Source: Streptomyces anulatus (lineage in GTDB: Bacteria; Actinomycetota; Actinomycetes; Streptomycetales; Streptomycetaceae). From it: 64,000 nucleotides of DNA. Below the pieces are notes generated by a model. The model was not told the origin of the DNA, did not search any database, and worked only from the letters and a program-made list of their open reading frames with translations. Position numbers and translations under genes: made by a program. Shown here one piece after another: positions 24,282 through 34,000 of this stretch. How positions within the stretch are numbered: position 1 is the stretch's first letter; every line of letters starts with the position of its first letter. Where the stretch lies: NCBI RefSeq assembly GCF_014650675.1, contig NZ_BMVK01000003.1, positions 310,001 to 374,000 of the forward strand, in the 5' to 3' direction.

Positions 24282-25781
24282 ATGAGTCTGTCGCTGCGCT
24301 TCGCCGCCGGGTCGCACAAGGGCATGATCCGGGAGGGCAACGAGGACTCCGGCTATGCCGGTCCCCGGCTCCTCGCCATCGCCGACGGCATGGGCGGTCA
24401 GGCGGCCGGTGAGGTCGCCAGCTCCGAGGTGATCTCCACGCTCGTCCCGCTCGACGACGACGTACCGGGATCCGATCTTCTGACCTCGCTCGGCACCGCC
24501 GTGCAGCAGGCCAGCGACCAGTTGCGCGTCATGGTCGAGGAGGACCCCCAGCTGGAGGGCATGGGCACCACGCTCACCGCCCTGCTCTGGACCGGTCAGC
24601 GCCTCGGCCTGGTGCACGTCGGCGACTCCCGCGCGTACCTGCTGCGGGACGGCGTCCTGACGCAGATCACCCAGGACCACACCTGGGTGCAGCGCCTCGT
24701 CGACGAGGGCCGGATCACCGAGGAAGAGGCCACCACCCACCCGCAGCGCTCCCTGCTGATGCGGGCGCTGGGCAGCGGCGACCACGTCGAACCGGACCTC
24801 TCCATCCGCGAGGTCCGCGCCGGCGACCGCTATCTGATCTGCTCGGACGGTCTCTCCGGCGTTGTCTCGCACCAGACGATGGAAGAGACCCTCGCCAGCT
24901 ATCAGGGCCCGCAGGAGACCATCCAGGACCTGATCCAGCTCGCTCTGCGCGGTGGCGGCCCGGACAACATCACCTGCATCGTGGCCGACGTCCTGGACGT
25001 CGACAGCAACGACACCCTGGCCGGGCAGCTCAACGACACCCCCGTCGTCGTCGGCGCGGTCGCGGAGAACCAGGCCCAGCTGGGCGACGGCGGGGCCATG
25101 CAGACGCCCGCCGGCCGCGCGGCAGGCCTCGGCCGCCCCGTGCCCCCGCCCGCCGGCGGCTTCGGCCCGCCCGGCAGCGGCGACGTCGGCTACGGGGGCA
25201 TGCCGGACGGCTCCTACGACGCCTACACGGACGAGGACTTCGCCAAACCGGGCGGCGGCCGTAAATGGCTGAAGCGTTCCGTCTTCATCGTGCTCGCACT
25301 GGCCGTGATCGGCGGCGGTCTGTACGGCGGCTACCGCTGGACGCAGACGCAGTACTACGTCGGCGCCCAGGACGAGAACGTCGCACTGTTCCAGGGCATC
25401 AGCCAGGACCTCGCCTGGGTCTCGCTCTCGAAGATCGAGAAGAACCACCCCGAGATCGAGCTCAAGTACCTGCCGCCGTACCAGCGCAAGCAGGTCGAGG
25501 CGACGATCGCCGAGGGCAACATCACCGACGCCCGCGAGAAGGTCGCCGAGCTCGCCGCCCAGGCCTCCGCCTGCAAGAAGGACGCGCAGCGCCGCGCGGC
25601 CGACGCCGAGAACCGGGCCCGTACGGGCGAGGGCGAGGCCGGCGGCACCGCCGGAGCCCCCGCCACCAGGACTTCCGCCACGTCCTCCGCCAAGGGGACC
25701 AAGCCGACCACCGCTCCCACTCCCGGCCCCAGCCTCTCGGAGGAAGAGAAGAAGCTGGTCCCGCAGTGCGGTAAGCAGTAA
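24282..25781 (+). CDS. PP2C-family serine/threonine phosphatase (PstP type)
   Basis: Counterpart of PknB, 499 aa. PPM catalytic domain at ~5-235: GNEDSGYAGPRLLAIADGMGGQAAG (metal-binding Asp residues), GMGTTLTALLW, VHVGDSRAYLLRDG, CSDGLSGVV and GGPDNITCIVADV. A juxtamembrane linker, one helix (SVFIVLALAVIGGGLYGGYRW, about 345-365) and an extracytoplasmic coiled/Ala-rich tail follow. ATG 24282 selected for the GAGGTG site just upstream. Confidence 0.93.
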   Translation: MSLSLRFAAGSHKGMIREGNEDSGYAGPRLLAIADGMGGQAAGEVASSEVISTLVPLDDDVPGSDLLTSLGTAVQQASDQLRVMVEEDPQLEGMGTTLTALLWTGQRLGLVHVGDSRAYLLRDGVLTQITQDHTWVQRLVDEGRITEEEATTHPQRSLLMRALGSGDHVEPDLSIREVRAGDRYLICSDGLSGVVSHQTMEETLASYQGPQETIQDLIQLALRGGGPDNITCIVADVLDVDSNDTLAGQLNDTPVVVGAVAENQAQLGDGGAMQTPAGRAAGLGRPVPPPAGGFGPPGSGDVGYGGMPDGSYDAYTDEDFAKPGGGRKWLKRSVFIVLALAVIGGGLYGGYRWTQTQYYVGAQDENVALFQGISQDLAWVSLSKIEKNHPEIELKYLPPYQRKQVEATIAEGNITDAREKVAELAAQASACKKDAQRRAADAENRARTGEGEAGGTAGAPATRTSATSSAKGTKPTTAPTPGPSLSEEEKKLVPQCGKQ

Positions 25782-25803
25782 GCCGTAGGGGGCCTTCAGC
25801 ACC

Positions 25804-27204
25804 ATGAGCGTTGTCACCAACACGACCACCATCGGCGCGATCGACGCACCGAGCCGCCGCAACACCGAGCTGGCGCTCGTCGTCTTCGCCGTCGCCATCT
25901 CGGTGTTCGCCTACGCCAACGTGGGCCTCGCCCTCAACGGCGAACTGCCCGCCGGCATGCTCGGCTACGGAGCGGGCCTCGCCCTGCTCGGCGGTGTGGG
26001 CCACCTCGCGGTCCGGAGGTTCGCGCGGTACGCGGACCCCCTGCTGCTGCCTCTGGCCACCCTGCTCAACGGACTGGGCCTGGCGCTGATCTGGCGCCTG
26101 GACCAGTCCGAACGCTTCCAGGCCCTGGACACCTTCGTCCCCGCCGCCTCGAAGCAGCTGCTGTTCTCCGCCATCGGCGTGGGCACCTTGGTCGCGGTCC
26201 TGGCCATCCTGAAGGATCACCGCATCCTCCAGCGCTACACGTACATCTCCATGGTCGTGGCGCTGTTCCTGCTGATCCTGCCGATGTTCTTCCCCGCCGT
26301 GAACGGCGCCAAGATCTGGATCAAGATCCCGGGCGTCGGAACGCTCCAGCCCGGCGAGTTCGCCAAGATCATCATCACGGTGTTCTTCGCGGGCTACCTG
26401 ATGGTCAAGCGGGACGCGCTGGCCCTGGCCAGCCGACGGTTCATGGGCCTGTACCTGCCTCGCGGACGGGACCTCGGTCCGATCCTCGCCATCTGGGCGA
26501 TGTCGATCCTGATCCTCGTCTTCGAGACCGACCTCGGCACCTCACTGCTCTTCTTCGGCATGTTCGTCGTCATGCTCTACGTGGCGACCGAGCGCACCAG
26601 CTGGATCGTCTTCGGTCTGCTGATGTCGGCGGTCGGCGCGGTCAGCGTCGCCACGTTCGAACCGCACGTCCAGGAGCGCATCACCGCCTGGCTCGACCCG
26701 TTCGCGGGCTGGGGCAAGCTGAACGCGAGCGAGCAGATGGCGAAGTCCCTGATGGCCTTCGGCTCCGGAGGCACCCTCGGGACCGGGCTCGGACAGGGCA
26801 ACTCCGACCTGATCGGCTTCGCGGCCAACTCCGACTTCATCCTGGCCACGGTCGGCGAGGAGCTCGGGCTCGCCGGGATGATGGCCGTGCTCCTCGTCTA
26901 CGGCCTGATCGTCGAGCGCGGCGTGCGCACCGCGCTGGCGGCCCGCGACCCGTTCGGCAAGCTGCTCGCGATCGGCCTCTCCGGCTCGTTCGCCATCCAG
27001 GTGTTCGTCGTCGCCGGCGGTGTGATGGGCCTCATCCCGCTCACCGGTATGACGATGCCGTTCCTGGCGGCAGGTGGTTCCTCCGTGCTCGCCAACTGGG
27101 CCCTGATCGCCATTCTGATCAGAATCAGCGATACCGCCCGTCGCCCGGCGCCTGCCCCCTCCCCGTCCACCGACGCCGAGATGACGCAGGTGGTCCGCCC
27201 GTGA
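25804..27204 (+). CDS. SEDS peptidoglycan polymerase (FtsW/RodA family)
   Basis: Polytopic lipid II polymerase, 466 aa, about 11 membrane helices. Family marks: GAKIWIKIPGVGTLQPGEFAKI, FETDLGTSLLFFG (catalytic Asp region), FAANSDFILATVGEELGL and LIPLTGMTMPFLAAGGSS. Coupled by a 4-nt overlap to pbpA, its likely transpeptidase partner. RodA-like rather than the dcw-cluster FtsW, judged by the locus. Confidence 0.93.
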   Translation: MSVVTNTTTIGAIDAPSRRNTELALVVFAVAISVFAYANVGLALNGELPAGMLGYGAGLALLGGVGHLAVRRFARYADPLLLPLATLLNGLGLALIWRLDQSERFQALDTFVPAASKQLLFSAIGVGTLVAVLAILKDHRILQRYTYISMVVALFLLILPMFFPAVNGAKIWIKIPGVGTLQPGEFAKIIITVFFAGYLMVKRDALALASRRFMGLYLPRGRDLGPILAIWAMSILILVFETDLGTSLLFFGMFVVMLYVATERTSWIVFGLLMSAVGAVSVATFEPHVQERITAWLDPFAGWGKLNASEQMAKSLMAFGSGGTLGTGLGQGNSDLIGFAANSDFILATVGEELGLAGMMAVLLVYGLIVERGVRTALAARDPFGKLLAIGLSGSFAIQVFVVAGGVMGLIPLTGMTMPFLAAGGSSVLANWALIAILIRISDTARRPAPAPSPSTDAEMTQVVRP

Positions 27205-28658
27205 ACAAGCCCCTGCGCCGGATCGCGATCTTCTGCGGCATCCTCGTCCTCGCGCTCCTCATCCGGGACAACTGGCTCCAGTACGTCCGCGCCGACGAGC
27301 TGAACAGCCACAAGTACAACCGCCGCGTCGAGATCGAGCGGTACGCCCACGAGCGCGGCGACATCATCGTCGACGGCAAGGCGATCACCGGCTCCGCCGA
27401 GACCGAGGACAGCGACTTCAAGTACAAGCGGGTCTGGAAGGACGGGCCCCTGTGGGCCCCCGTGACCGGCTACTCCTCGCAGGCCTTCGACTCCTCGCAG
27501 CTGGAGAACCTGGAAGACGGCATCCTCACCGGCAACGACGACCAGCTGTTCTTCGACCGGACGCTGTCGATGTTCACCGGCGACAAGAAGCGCGGCGGCA
27601 ACATCGTCACCACGCTGAACGGCGATGCCCAGAAGGCCGCCTTCAAGGGGCTCGGCGACAAGAAGGGCGCGGTGGTCGCCCTCGACCCGAAGAGCGGCGC
27701 CATCCTCGCCCTCGCCAGCACCCCGTCCTACGACCCCTCGGTCTTCGCCGGCAACTCCCTCAAGGACTCGGACAACCGGCAGAAGCTCCTGAAGGACAAG
27801 GACAAGCCGATGCTCAACCGGGCATTGCGCGAGACCTACCCCCCGGGCTCCACCTTCAAGGTCGTCACCGCCGCCGCCGCCCTGGAGAACGGGCTCTACG
27901 ACGACATCGACGCCAAGACGGACTCGCCGCTGCCCTGGACGCTGCCGCAGTCCACCACGCAGCTCAAGAACGAGGGCAACATCCCCTGCGAGAACGCCAC
28001 GCTGCGCGAGGCCCTGCGGGTGTCGTGCAACACCGTCTTCGGGAAGATGAGCGACGACCTCGGCAACGAGAAGATGATCGAGCAGACGGACAAGTTCGGC
28101 TTCAACAAGGAAGTCTTCACGCCCGTCCGCGCCGACGCGAGCATCTACCCCGAGGACAACAAGCCGCAGAACGCGATGGCCGGCATCGGCCAGGCGTCCA
28201 ACCGGACCACCCCGCTCCAGATGGCCATGGTGGCCTCCGCGATCGCCAACGACGGCAAGCTGATGCAGCCGTACATGGTCGCCGAGCGGCAGGCGCCCAA
28301 CCTGGACCCGGTCTACACCCACGAGCCCGAGGAGCTCAGCCGCGCGCTCTCCGGTGAGAACGCCCAGAAGGTCCAGCAGATGATGGAAACCGTCGTCAAG
28401 GACGGCACGGGAACCAACGCGCGGATCCCCGGCGTCACAGTGGGCGGCAAGACCGGTACGGCACAGCACGGTCTGAACAACAGCGAGAAGCCGTACGCCT
28501 GGTTCATCTCGTACGCGAAGACCGACAGCGGCTCACCGGTCGCCGTCGCCGTCGTGGTCGAGGACGGCAACGCCAACCGGGACGACATCTCCGGTGGCGG
28601 GCTGGCCGCCCCCATCGCGCGCGACGTGATGAAGGCAGTCATCGACAGCAAGAAGTGA
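27201..28658 (+). CDS. pbpA: Class B penicillin-binding protein PbpA
   Basis: Monofunctional transpeptidase, 485 aa. N-terminal anchor helix (IAIFCGILVLALLI), non-catalytic domain, then the transpeptidase with PGSTFK (S217, K220), VSCN (S275-C-N277) and KTGTAQ near 425. GTG 27201 overlaps the SEDS gene stop. Family role: cross-linking of wall with RodA. Confidence 0.94.
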   Translation: MNKPLRRIAIFCGILVLALLIRDNWLQYVRADELNSHKYNRRVEIERYAHERGDIIVDGKAITGSAETEDSDFKYKRVWKDGPLWAPVTGYSSQAFDSSQLENLEDGILTGNDDQLFFDRTLSMFTGDKKRGGNIVTTLNGDAQKAAFKGLGDKKGAVVALDPKSGAILALASTPSYDPSVFAGNSLKDSDNRQKLLKDKDKPMLNRALRETYPPGSTFKVVTAAAALENGLYDDIDAKTDSPLPWTLPQSTTQLKNEGNIPCENATLREALRVSCNTVFGKMSDDLGNEKMIEQTDKFGFNKEVFTPVRADASIYPEDNKPQNAMAGIGQASNRTTPLQMAMVASAIANDGKLMQPYMVAERQAPNLDPVYTHEPEELSRALSGENAQKVQQMMETVVKDGTGTNARIPGVTVGGKTGTAQHGLNNSEKPYAWFISYAKTDSGSPVAVAVVVEDGNANRDDISGGGLAAPIARDVMKAVIDSKK

Positions 28659-28829
28659 GACCTGTCACGGCGGCCGCCCGTCATACCGGACATCGGATAC
28701 CGGTCGGATATCGGCTGACGGGTGCGGGCTGATCACGTCACCCGTGCCCGGTAGCGTATGCGCGAACAGCGCACCGCCGCGGACCACACACGGGTGCGGT
28801 CGGGACTGACGGAGAGGGCTGGAACAGTT

Positions 28830-30824
28830 ATGGAAGAGCCGCGTCGCCTCGGCGGCCGGTACGAGCTGGGCTCGGTGCTCGGCCGTGGTGGCATGGCCGA
28901 GGTCTACCTCGCGCACGACACCCGGCTCGGCCGCACCGTAGCTGTGAAGACGCTCCGGGCCGATCTGGCCCGTGACCCGTCGTTCCAGGCCCGGTTCCGC
29001 CGTGAGGCCCAGTCGGCCGCCTCGCTCAACCACCCCGCGATCGTCGCCGTGTACGACACCGGTGAGGACTACGTCGACGGGGTCTCCATCCCGTACATCG
29101 TGATGGAGTACGTCGACGGGTCGACGCTGAGGGAGCTCCTGCACTCCGGTCGCAGGCTGCTCCCCGAGCGCACGCTGGAGATGACGGTCGGCATCCTCCA
29201 GGCCCTGGAGTACTCGCACCGCGCCCAGATCGTCCACCGCGACATCAAACCGGCGAACGTCATGCTGACGCGCACCGGCCAGGTCAAGGTCATGGACTTC
29301 GGCATCGCCCGCGCCATGGGCGACTCCGGGATGACGATGACGCAGACCGCCGCGGTCATCGGCACCGCCCAGTACCTCTCCCCGGAGCAGGCCAAGGGCG
29401 AGCAGGTCGACGCGCGCTCCGACCTGTACTCCACCGGCTGCCTGCTGTACGAGCTGCTCGCGGTCCGGCCTCCGTTCGTCGGGGACTCGCCCGTCGCGGT
29501 GGCCTACCAGCACGTGCGGGAGGAACCGCAGCCGCCGAGCAACTTCGACCCCGAGATCACGCCCGAGATGGACGCGATCGTGTTGAAGGCGCTCACCAAG
29601 GACCCGGACTACCGCTACCAGTCCGCCGACGAGATGCGCGCCGACATCGAGGCCTGCCTCGACGGCCAGCCGGTCGCGGCCACGGCGGCGATGGGCGCCG
29701 CGGGGTACGGGGGCTACGACGGTTACCACACCGACCAGCCCACCGCCGCCCTGCGCCCGACGGACCCGAACAACGCGCAGACCTCGATGCTGCCCCCGGT
29801 CAACCCGGACGACGGCGGCTACGGCTACGACGACCGCCAGGGCCGTCGGCGCCAGCAGAAGAAGAGCAACACCTCGACGATCCTGCTGGTCGTCGCGGGC
29901 ATCCTGGTGCTGGTCGGCGCGATCCTGATCGGCCGGGTGATCTTCTCCCCGACCAGCGACGACGGCCAGATCAAGGCCCCGAACCTGGTGGGCTCCACGG
30001 TGGACCAGGCGGAGAAACTCGCGGCCAGAACCGACGTCACCGTGAAGGTCGGCGCCGAGGAGCCGTGCGAGGAGCAGGAGAAGGGCGAGATCTGCTCGCA
30101 GGATCCGGCGGCCGACGCGCTGATGGACAAGGACGGCACCGTCACGGTCGTCGTCTCCGCCGGAGCGCCGAAGGTCGAGATCCCCAACGTCCTGGAGAAG
30201 TCCGAGGACGGCGCCCGCGAGGTTCTTGAGGGCAAGGGCTTCACGGTCAACGTCACCACGGAGGAGTCCGAGAAGACCGAGGGCACCGTGATCGAGCAGG
30301 ACCCCAAGGGCGGCGCGAAGGCCGAGGAGGGTGCCGAGATCACCATCACCGTGGCCGTGCAGACGACCGACCCGATGCCGGACGTGCGGACCCGTCAGTA
30401 CGACGCCGCCGTGGCCCAGCTCAACCAGCTCGGATTCACCAACGTCTCACGGGCCGACGTGGACTCGGAGAAGCCGGCCGGAGAGGTCATCGAGCAGACC
30501 CCCGCGGGCCCGAGCAAGCAGGCCAAGGACGTGCAGATCGTCCTGAAGGTCTCCAAGGGGCCGGCACAGCCGGAGCAGGTCGCGATCCCCGGTGACATCG
30601 GCAACAGGCCGTACCAGGACGTCAAGGGCCAGCTCGAAGGGCTCGGCTTCGTGGTCGCGCTCGCCCCCAACTCGGTCGACAAGCCGAACGCCCGGGTGAT
30701 CACCAGCAGCCCGGCGCCGACCACCCAGGCGCCCAAGGGCAGCACCGTCACCCTCGTGACCATCGAGGGCGGCGGGAACGGCGGGAACGGCGGGGGCTTC
30801 ATCGGAGGCATGGGCGACGACTGA
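28830..30824 (+). CDS. pknB: Serine/threonine protein kinase PknB with four PASTA domains
   Basis: 664 aa transmembrane receptor kinase. Kinase domain ~10-270: GRGGMAEVYLA P-loop, K40 in VAVKTL, HRDIKPAN with catalytic D138, DFGIAR, and an activation loop with MTMTQTAAVIGTAQYLSPEQA. One helix near 350-370 (ILLVVAGILVLVGAILIG), then four extracellular PASTA repeats that bind muropeptides or lipid II in homologues. Ends with a Gly/Asn-rich tail. ATG 28830 places the kinase domain directly at the N-terminus. Confidence 0.95.
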   Translation: MEEPRRLGGRYELGSVLGRGGMAEVYLAHDTRLGRTVAVKTLRADLARDPSFQARFRREAQSAASLNHPAIVAVYDTGEDYVDGVSIPYIVMEYVDGSTLRELLHSGRRLLPERTLEMTVGILQALEYSHRAQIVHRDIKPANVMLTRTGQVKVMDFGIARAMGDSGMTMTQTAAVIGTAQYLSPEQAKGEQVDARSDLYSTGCLLYELLAVRPPFVGDSPVAVAYQHVREEPQPPSNFDPEITPEMDAIVLKALTKDPDYRYQSADEMRADIEACLDGQPVAATAAMGAAGYGGYDGYHTDQPTAALRPTDPNNAQTSMLPPVNPDDGGYGYDDRQGRRRQQKKSNTSTILLVVAGILVLVGAILIGRVIFSPTSDDGQIKAPNLVGSTVDQAEKLAARTDVTVKVGAEEPCEEQEKGEICSQDPAADALMDKDGTVTVVVSAGAPKVEIPNVLEKSEDGAREVLEGKGFTVNVTTEESEKTEGTVIEQDPKGGAKAEEGAEITITVAVQTTDPMPDVRTRQYDAAVAQLNQLGFTNVSRADVDSEKPAGEVIEQTPAGPSKQAKDVQIVLKVSKGPAQPEQVAIPGDIGNRPYQDVKGQLEGLGFVVALAPNSVDKPNARVITSSPAPTTQAPKGSTVTLVTIEGGGNGGNGGGFIGGMGDD

Positions 30825-30842
30825 ACCGCCTTCCACCCACCG

Positions 30843-30894
30843 CACACGGGAAGGGCCCCGGTCACCACTCGGTGACCGGGGCCCTTCCCGTGTG
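30843..30894. terminator. Bidirectional terminator between pknB and sortase gene
   Basis: Perfect 24-bp inverted repeat with a 4-nt loop (ACTC) between the convergent pknB and sortase genes. Confidence 0.85.
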
Positions 30895-30923
30895 CCGGGC
30901 GCGAGCGGCCTCGGCACGAGGGC

Positions 30924-31667
30924 TCAGCGCAGCTCGACCGGCTTCGTACGGTCCTTGTCGACCTTCTCCGTACGCTCCAGCTCGCCCCACACGATGTAGC
31001 GGTACTTCGAGGTGTAGACCGGGGTGCAGGTCGTCAGCGTGATGTAGCGGCCCGGCTCCTTGACGCCCGACTCCTCCGGGACCGGCTGGATCACGTCGAC
31101 GTTGAACTTCGACGTCTCGGGGAGCTTCTTGTAGACCTTGTAGACGTACCAGGTGTCCTTGGTCTCGAAGACGACCGGATCACCGTTCTTCAGCTTGTGG
31201 ATGTTGTGGAACTTCGCGCCGTGCCCGTCACGGTGCGCGGCCAGCGTGAAGTTGCCCTCGTCGTCCCAGGGGAGGCCCGATTCGACCGGGTCGGTGTAGT
31301 AGCCCGCGATGCCGTTGTTCAGGGTCTCGGGGTCGGTGCCCTTCTTGACCAGCACCTCGCCGTTCTTCATGGCGGGCACGTGCAGGAAGCCGATGCCGTC
31401 CTTGGTGTCCAGGGCGCCCGGCCCGTCCGCCCACCTGCTGCGGACCGTGTCGCCCTGCTTGTCGGCCTCGCGGTCGGCGAGCACGTTGGTCCACCACAGG
31501 GAGTACGCGACGAACAGCGCGAGCACCAGGCCCGCGGTGATGAGCAGTTCGCCGAAGACGCTCACGGCCGTCGCGACGGGGTGGCGGCCTCGCGGGCGCA
31601 CCGGGGGCGCGTCCACCTGGGACGTGGATGTGCCGGCCCGCTCGTCGTGCTCGGTCCTCGCTGCCAC
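30924..31667 (-). CDS. Class E sortase
   Basis: Membrane transpeptidase that attaches LAxTG-type proteins to the wall. 247 aa. N-terminal cytoplasmic tail, one helix (VSVFGELLITAGLVLALFVAYSLWW, ~35-60), sortase beta barrel with catalytic His in LAAHRDGHG, Cys in LTTCTPVYTS and Arg in SKYRYIVW. GTG start. Last of a run of minus-strand genes from 35.5 to 30.9 kb. Confidence 0.93.
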   Translation of the reverse strand: MAARTEHDERAGTSTSQVDAPPVRPRGRHPVATAVSVFGELLITAGLVLALFVAYSLWWTNVLADREADKQGDTVRSRWADGPGALDTKDGIGFLHVPAMKNGEVLVKKGTDPETLNNGIAGYYTDPVESGLPWDDEGNFTLAAHRDGHGAKFHNIHKLKNGDPVVFETKDTWYVYKVYKKLPETSKFNVDVIQPVPEESGVKEPGRYITLTTCTPVYTSKYRYIVWGELERTEKVDKDRTKPVELR

Positions 31668-31692
31668 CGCACCGTCCCTGTCGTGAGGATGT

Positions 31693-33102
31693 TCAGCCGA
31701 CGAGCGCGTCGGGCTTTCCCTGGCTGCGCGGCCGTTCGTCGACCATCTTGCCCCAGACGATCAGCCGGTAGGTACTCGTGAATTCCGGGGTGCACGTCGT
31801 CATCGTGAGGTACCGGCCCGGGCCCTGGAACCCTGAGCCCACCGGTACCGGTTCGATCACCGAGATGTTGGACGGCGCGGTCTGCGGGAGGATGCTGGCC
31901 ATCTCGTACGTGTAGTAGGCGTCCTGCGTCTCGACCACGATCGGGTCGCCGGGTTCGAGCTTGTTGATGTAGCGGAACGGCTCGCCGTGGGTGTTGCGGT
32001 GGCCGGCCACGGAGAAGTTGCCCTGCTTGTCGGAGGGCATCGCCGTCTTGAGCCTGCCCTCGCCGTAGTGGCCGAGCATCCCCCGGTCGAGCACCCTCTC
32101 CTTGTCGATGCCCTCGGCGATCGGGACGACGACGTCCAGCTTGGGGATGTGCATGATCGCGAAGCCCTGGCCGGGTGCGAACACGCCGGGCTTCCGGTCG
32201 CCTCTGGCCCACTCGTCCTGGATCCGGTTCGTCTCCTTGCCGGCGATCTGCTCGGCCCGGATGTTGGTCCACCAGAGCTGGTAGGTGACGAACAGCAGCA
32301 TCAGGACGCCCAGCGAGATGAACACCTCGCCGACCACCCGGCTGGCGACGACCGCCGGGCTGTCCTTGGCCGCCTTCGCCGCGCGCCGGGCCTCCACCCG
32401 GGACATCGGGGCGGCCGGGGCGGCCTGTTCCGCGACCGGCTCCGGGCGCCGACGGCCGCGCCCCTTGGCCGCCCGCCGCCGCTCGGCCCGCCCACCGGAG
32501 GGAGGCGCACCGGGGCGGGAAGCAGACTCGGGATCGAGATCGGGCTCGGGCTCGGCCGGAATGCGGCTGATGACTTCGGTGCGGGGCTCGGCGGGCCCCC
32601 CGACGACAGCGGCCATGACTTCGGTGCGCGGTTCGGCGGGCAGGTCCGGCGCCGGGACCGGCTCCTCGGCCGGAGCTATTCGCGCAGACGGCTGCTGGGG
32701 CCCGTACCAGTCGCGTTGGTACCCGACGGGGTCATACCACTCGTTCGGGGCTCCCTGGGGCTGCTGAGGCCCTTGGTGAGGCGTGTAACCGGCCTCGTGC
32801 GACGGCGCCGCCGTCGGTACGTGTCCGAGCACGGGATCCGGCACGTGTCCGAGCACCGGCTCCGGTACGTGTCCGAGCACGGGATCCGGTACGGATTCGG
32901 GTGCTCCGGGGCCGTCCGCTCCCGGTCCGCCCGGGATGTTGTCCGCCCGGAACCACGGCGAGGCGTGCCCGCCGGGCAGCGGATCGTTGAGCGGATCCGC
33001 GAGTCCGTCCACCGCCGCCACGAACGCGCCGTCGGCCCCGTACGCCCCTTGCGCGTGAGGGCCCTCCGGTCCGGCGTCGTGCCCGGGGCGGCCTGCGGTC
33101 AC
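31693..33102 (-). CDS. Class E sortase with long proline-rich N-terminal extension
   Basis: 469 aa. About 240 residues of cytoplasmic low-complexity sequence, including three DPVLGHVP octapeptide repeats and two AEPRTEV repeats, precede the membrane helix (VVGEVFISLGVLMLLFVTYQLWW) and the sortase domain with VAGHRNTHG, LTMTTCTPEFTSTYRLIVWG. GTG 33102 overlaps the upstream amidotransferase stop by 4 nt. The extension is much longer than in the two neighbouring sortases; its role is unknown. Confidence 0.9.
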   Translation of the reverse strand: MTAGRPGHDAGPEGPHAQGAYGADGAFVAAVDGLADPLNDPLPGGHASPWFRADNIPGGPGADGPGAPESVPDPVLGHVPEPVLGHVPDPVLGHVPTAAPSHEAGYTPHQGPQQPQGAPNEWYDPVGYQRDWYGPQQPSARIAPAEEPVPAPDLPAEPRTEVMAAVVGGPAEPRTEVISRIPAEPEPDLDPESASRPGAPPSGGRAERRRAAKGRGRRRPEPVAEQAAPAAPMSRVEARRAAKAAKDSPAVVASRVVGEVFISLGVLMLLFVTYQLWWTNIRAEQIAGKETNRIQDEWARGDRKPGVFAPGQGFAIMHIPKLDVVVPIAEGIDKERVLDRGMLGHYGEGRLKTAMPSDKQGNFSVAGHRNTHGEPFRYINKLEPGDPIVVETQDAYYTYEMASILPQTAPSNISVIEPVPVGSGFQGPGRYLTMTTCTPEFTSTYRLIVWGKMVDERPRSQGKPDALVG

Positions 33103-33737
33103 GCGGCGGCCTTGCCCACCACCGGCGCGAGCCCCGCCGACCGCGCGACGGCCCCCTGGTCTCCGCACTGCTCCAGCCAGTTGGCGAGCATCAGGTGGCC
33201 GTGCTCGGTGAGCACCGACTCGGGGTGGAACTGCACACCCTCCACCGCCCGGTCGCGGTGGCGCAGCCCCATGATGATGCCGTCCGCCGTGCGGGCGGTG
33301 ACCTCCAGCTCCGGGGGTAGCGCACCGGGTTCGGCGGCGAGCGAGTGGTAGCGCGTCGCGGTGAAGGGGGACGGCAGTCCGGCGAAGACGCCCTTGCCCT
33401 CGTGGGTCACGGGGGAGGTCTTGCCGTGCAGCAGCTCGGGGGCCCGGTCGACGACACCGCCGTACGCGACCGCCATCGACTGCATCCCCAGGCAGACGCC
33501 GAAGACCGGGACGCCGGTGTCCGCGCAGTGCCGCACCATCTCGACGCAGACGCCGGCCTGCTCGGGCGTGCCGGGACCCGGCGAGAGCAGGACGCCGTCG
33601 AAGCCGTCCTGCGCGTGGGCGGGGGTCACCTCGTCGTTCCGCAGCACCTCGCACTCGGCGCCGAGCTGGTAGAGGTACTGAACGAGGTTGAAGACGAAGC
33701 TGTCGTAGTTGTCCACGACGAGGATGCGTGCGCTCAC
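33099..33737 (-). CDS. Anthranilate/aminodeoxychorismate synthase glutamine amidotransferase subunit
   Basis: Class I glutamine amidotransferase (PabA/TrpG type), 212 aa. ILVVDNYDSFVFNLVQYL, the oxyanion-hole LLSPGPGTPEQAG, nucleophile Cys in FGVCLGMQ and the His-Glu pair in VQFHPESVLTEHG. Supplies ammonia to a chorismate-utilising partner not encoded nearby, so PabA-type dual use is likely. GTG start overlaps the small gene upstream. Confidence 0.93.
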   Translation of the reverse strand: MSARILVVDNYDSFVFNLVQYLYQLGAECEVLRNDEVTPAHAQDGFDGVLLSPGPGTPEQAGVCVEMVRHCADTGVPVFGVCLGMQSMAVAYGGVVDRAPELLHGKTSPVTHEGKGVFAGLPSPFTATRYHSLAAEPGALPPELEVTARTADGIIMGLRHRDRAVEGVQFHPESVLTEHGHLMLANWLEQCGDQGAVARSAGLAPVVGKAAA

Positions 33738-33922
33738 TGGTCGGCTCCTGCTCCACCGGCGCTCGCGCCGTCGACGGTCACATCACCGAACGGAAGCAGC
33801 GGCTCCGCCCACGGGAACACGTACTGGAACAGCGCGTAGACGACCGCCAGAACCAGCACGAGCGAGATGACGCCCCGCACCCATGCGTTGCCCGGCAGAT
33901 GCCGCCAGATCCAGCCGTACAT
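33734..33922 (-). CDS. Small single-pass membrane protein
   Basis: 62 aa. MYGWIWRHLPGNAWVRGVISLVLVLAVVYALFQYVFPWAEPLLPF holds one membrane helix (~20-38). ATG 33922 has GGAGGGG 8 nt upstream. Conserved small protein of this Streptomyces locus; function unknown. Confidence 0.7.
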   Translation of the reverse strand: MYGWIWRHLPGNAWVRGVISLVLVLAVVYALFQYVFPWAEPLLPFGDVTVDGASAGGAGADQ

Positions 33923-34000
33923 GCTGACCCCTCCATTCGGTACCCGCACCAGACTAGAGGGCCGCGGCCGGACAGGGGGTCAGCTGTGGAAAAGCTCGGG

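Noticed and set aside
24160..24285. 41-codon leader ORF overlapping the PP2C start by ATGA
   Set aside because: Its codons come from a repetitive GAGCGAGC stretch common in Streptomyces non-coding DNA; no ribosome site or recognisable protein. Translation coupling is possible but unsupported.
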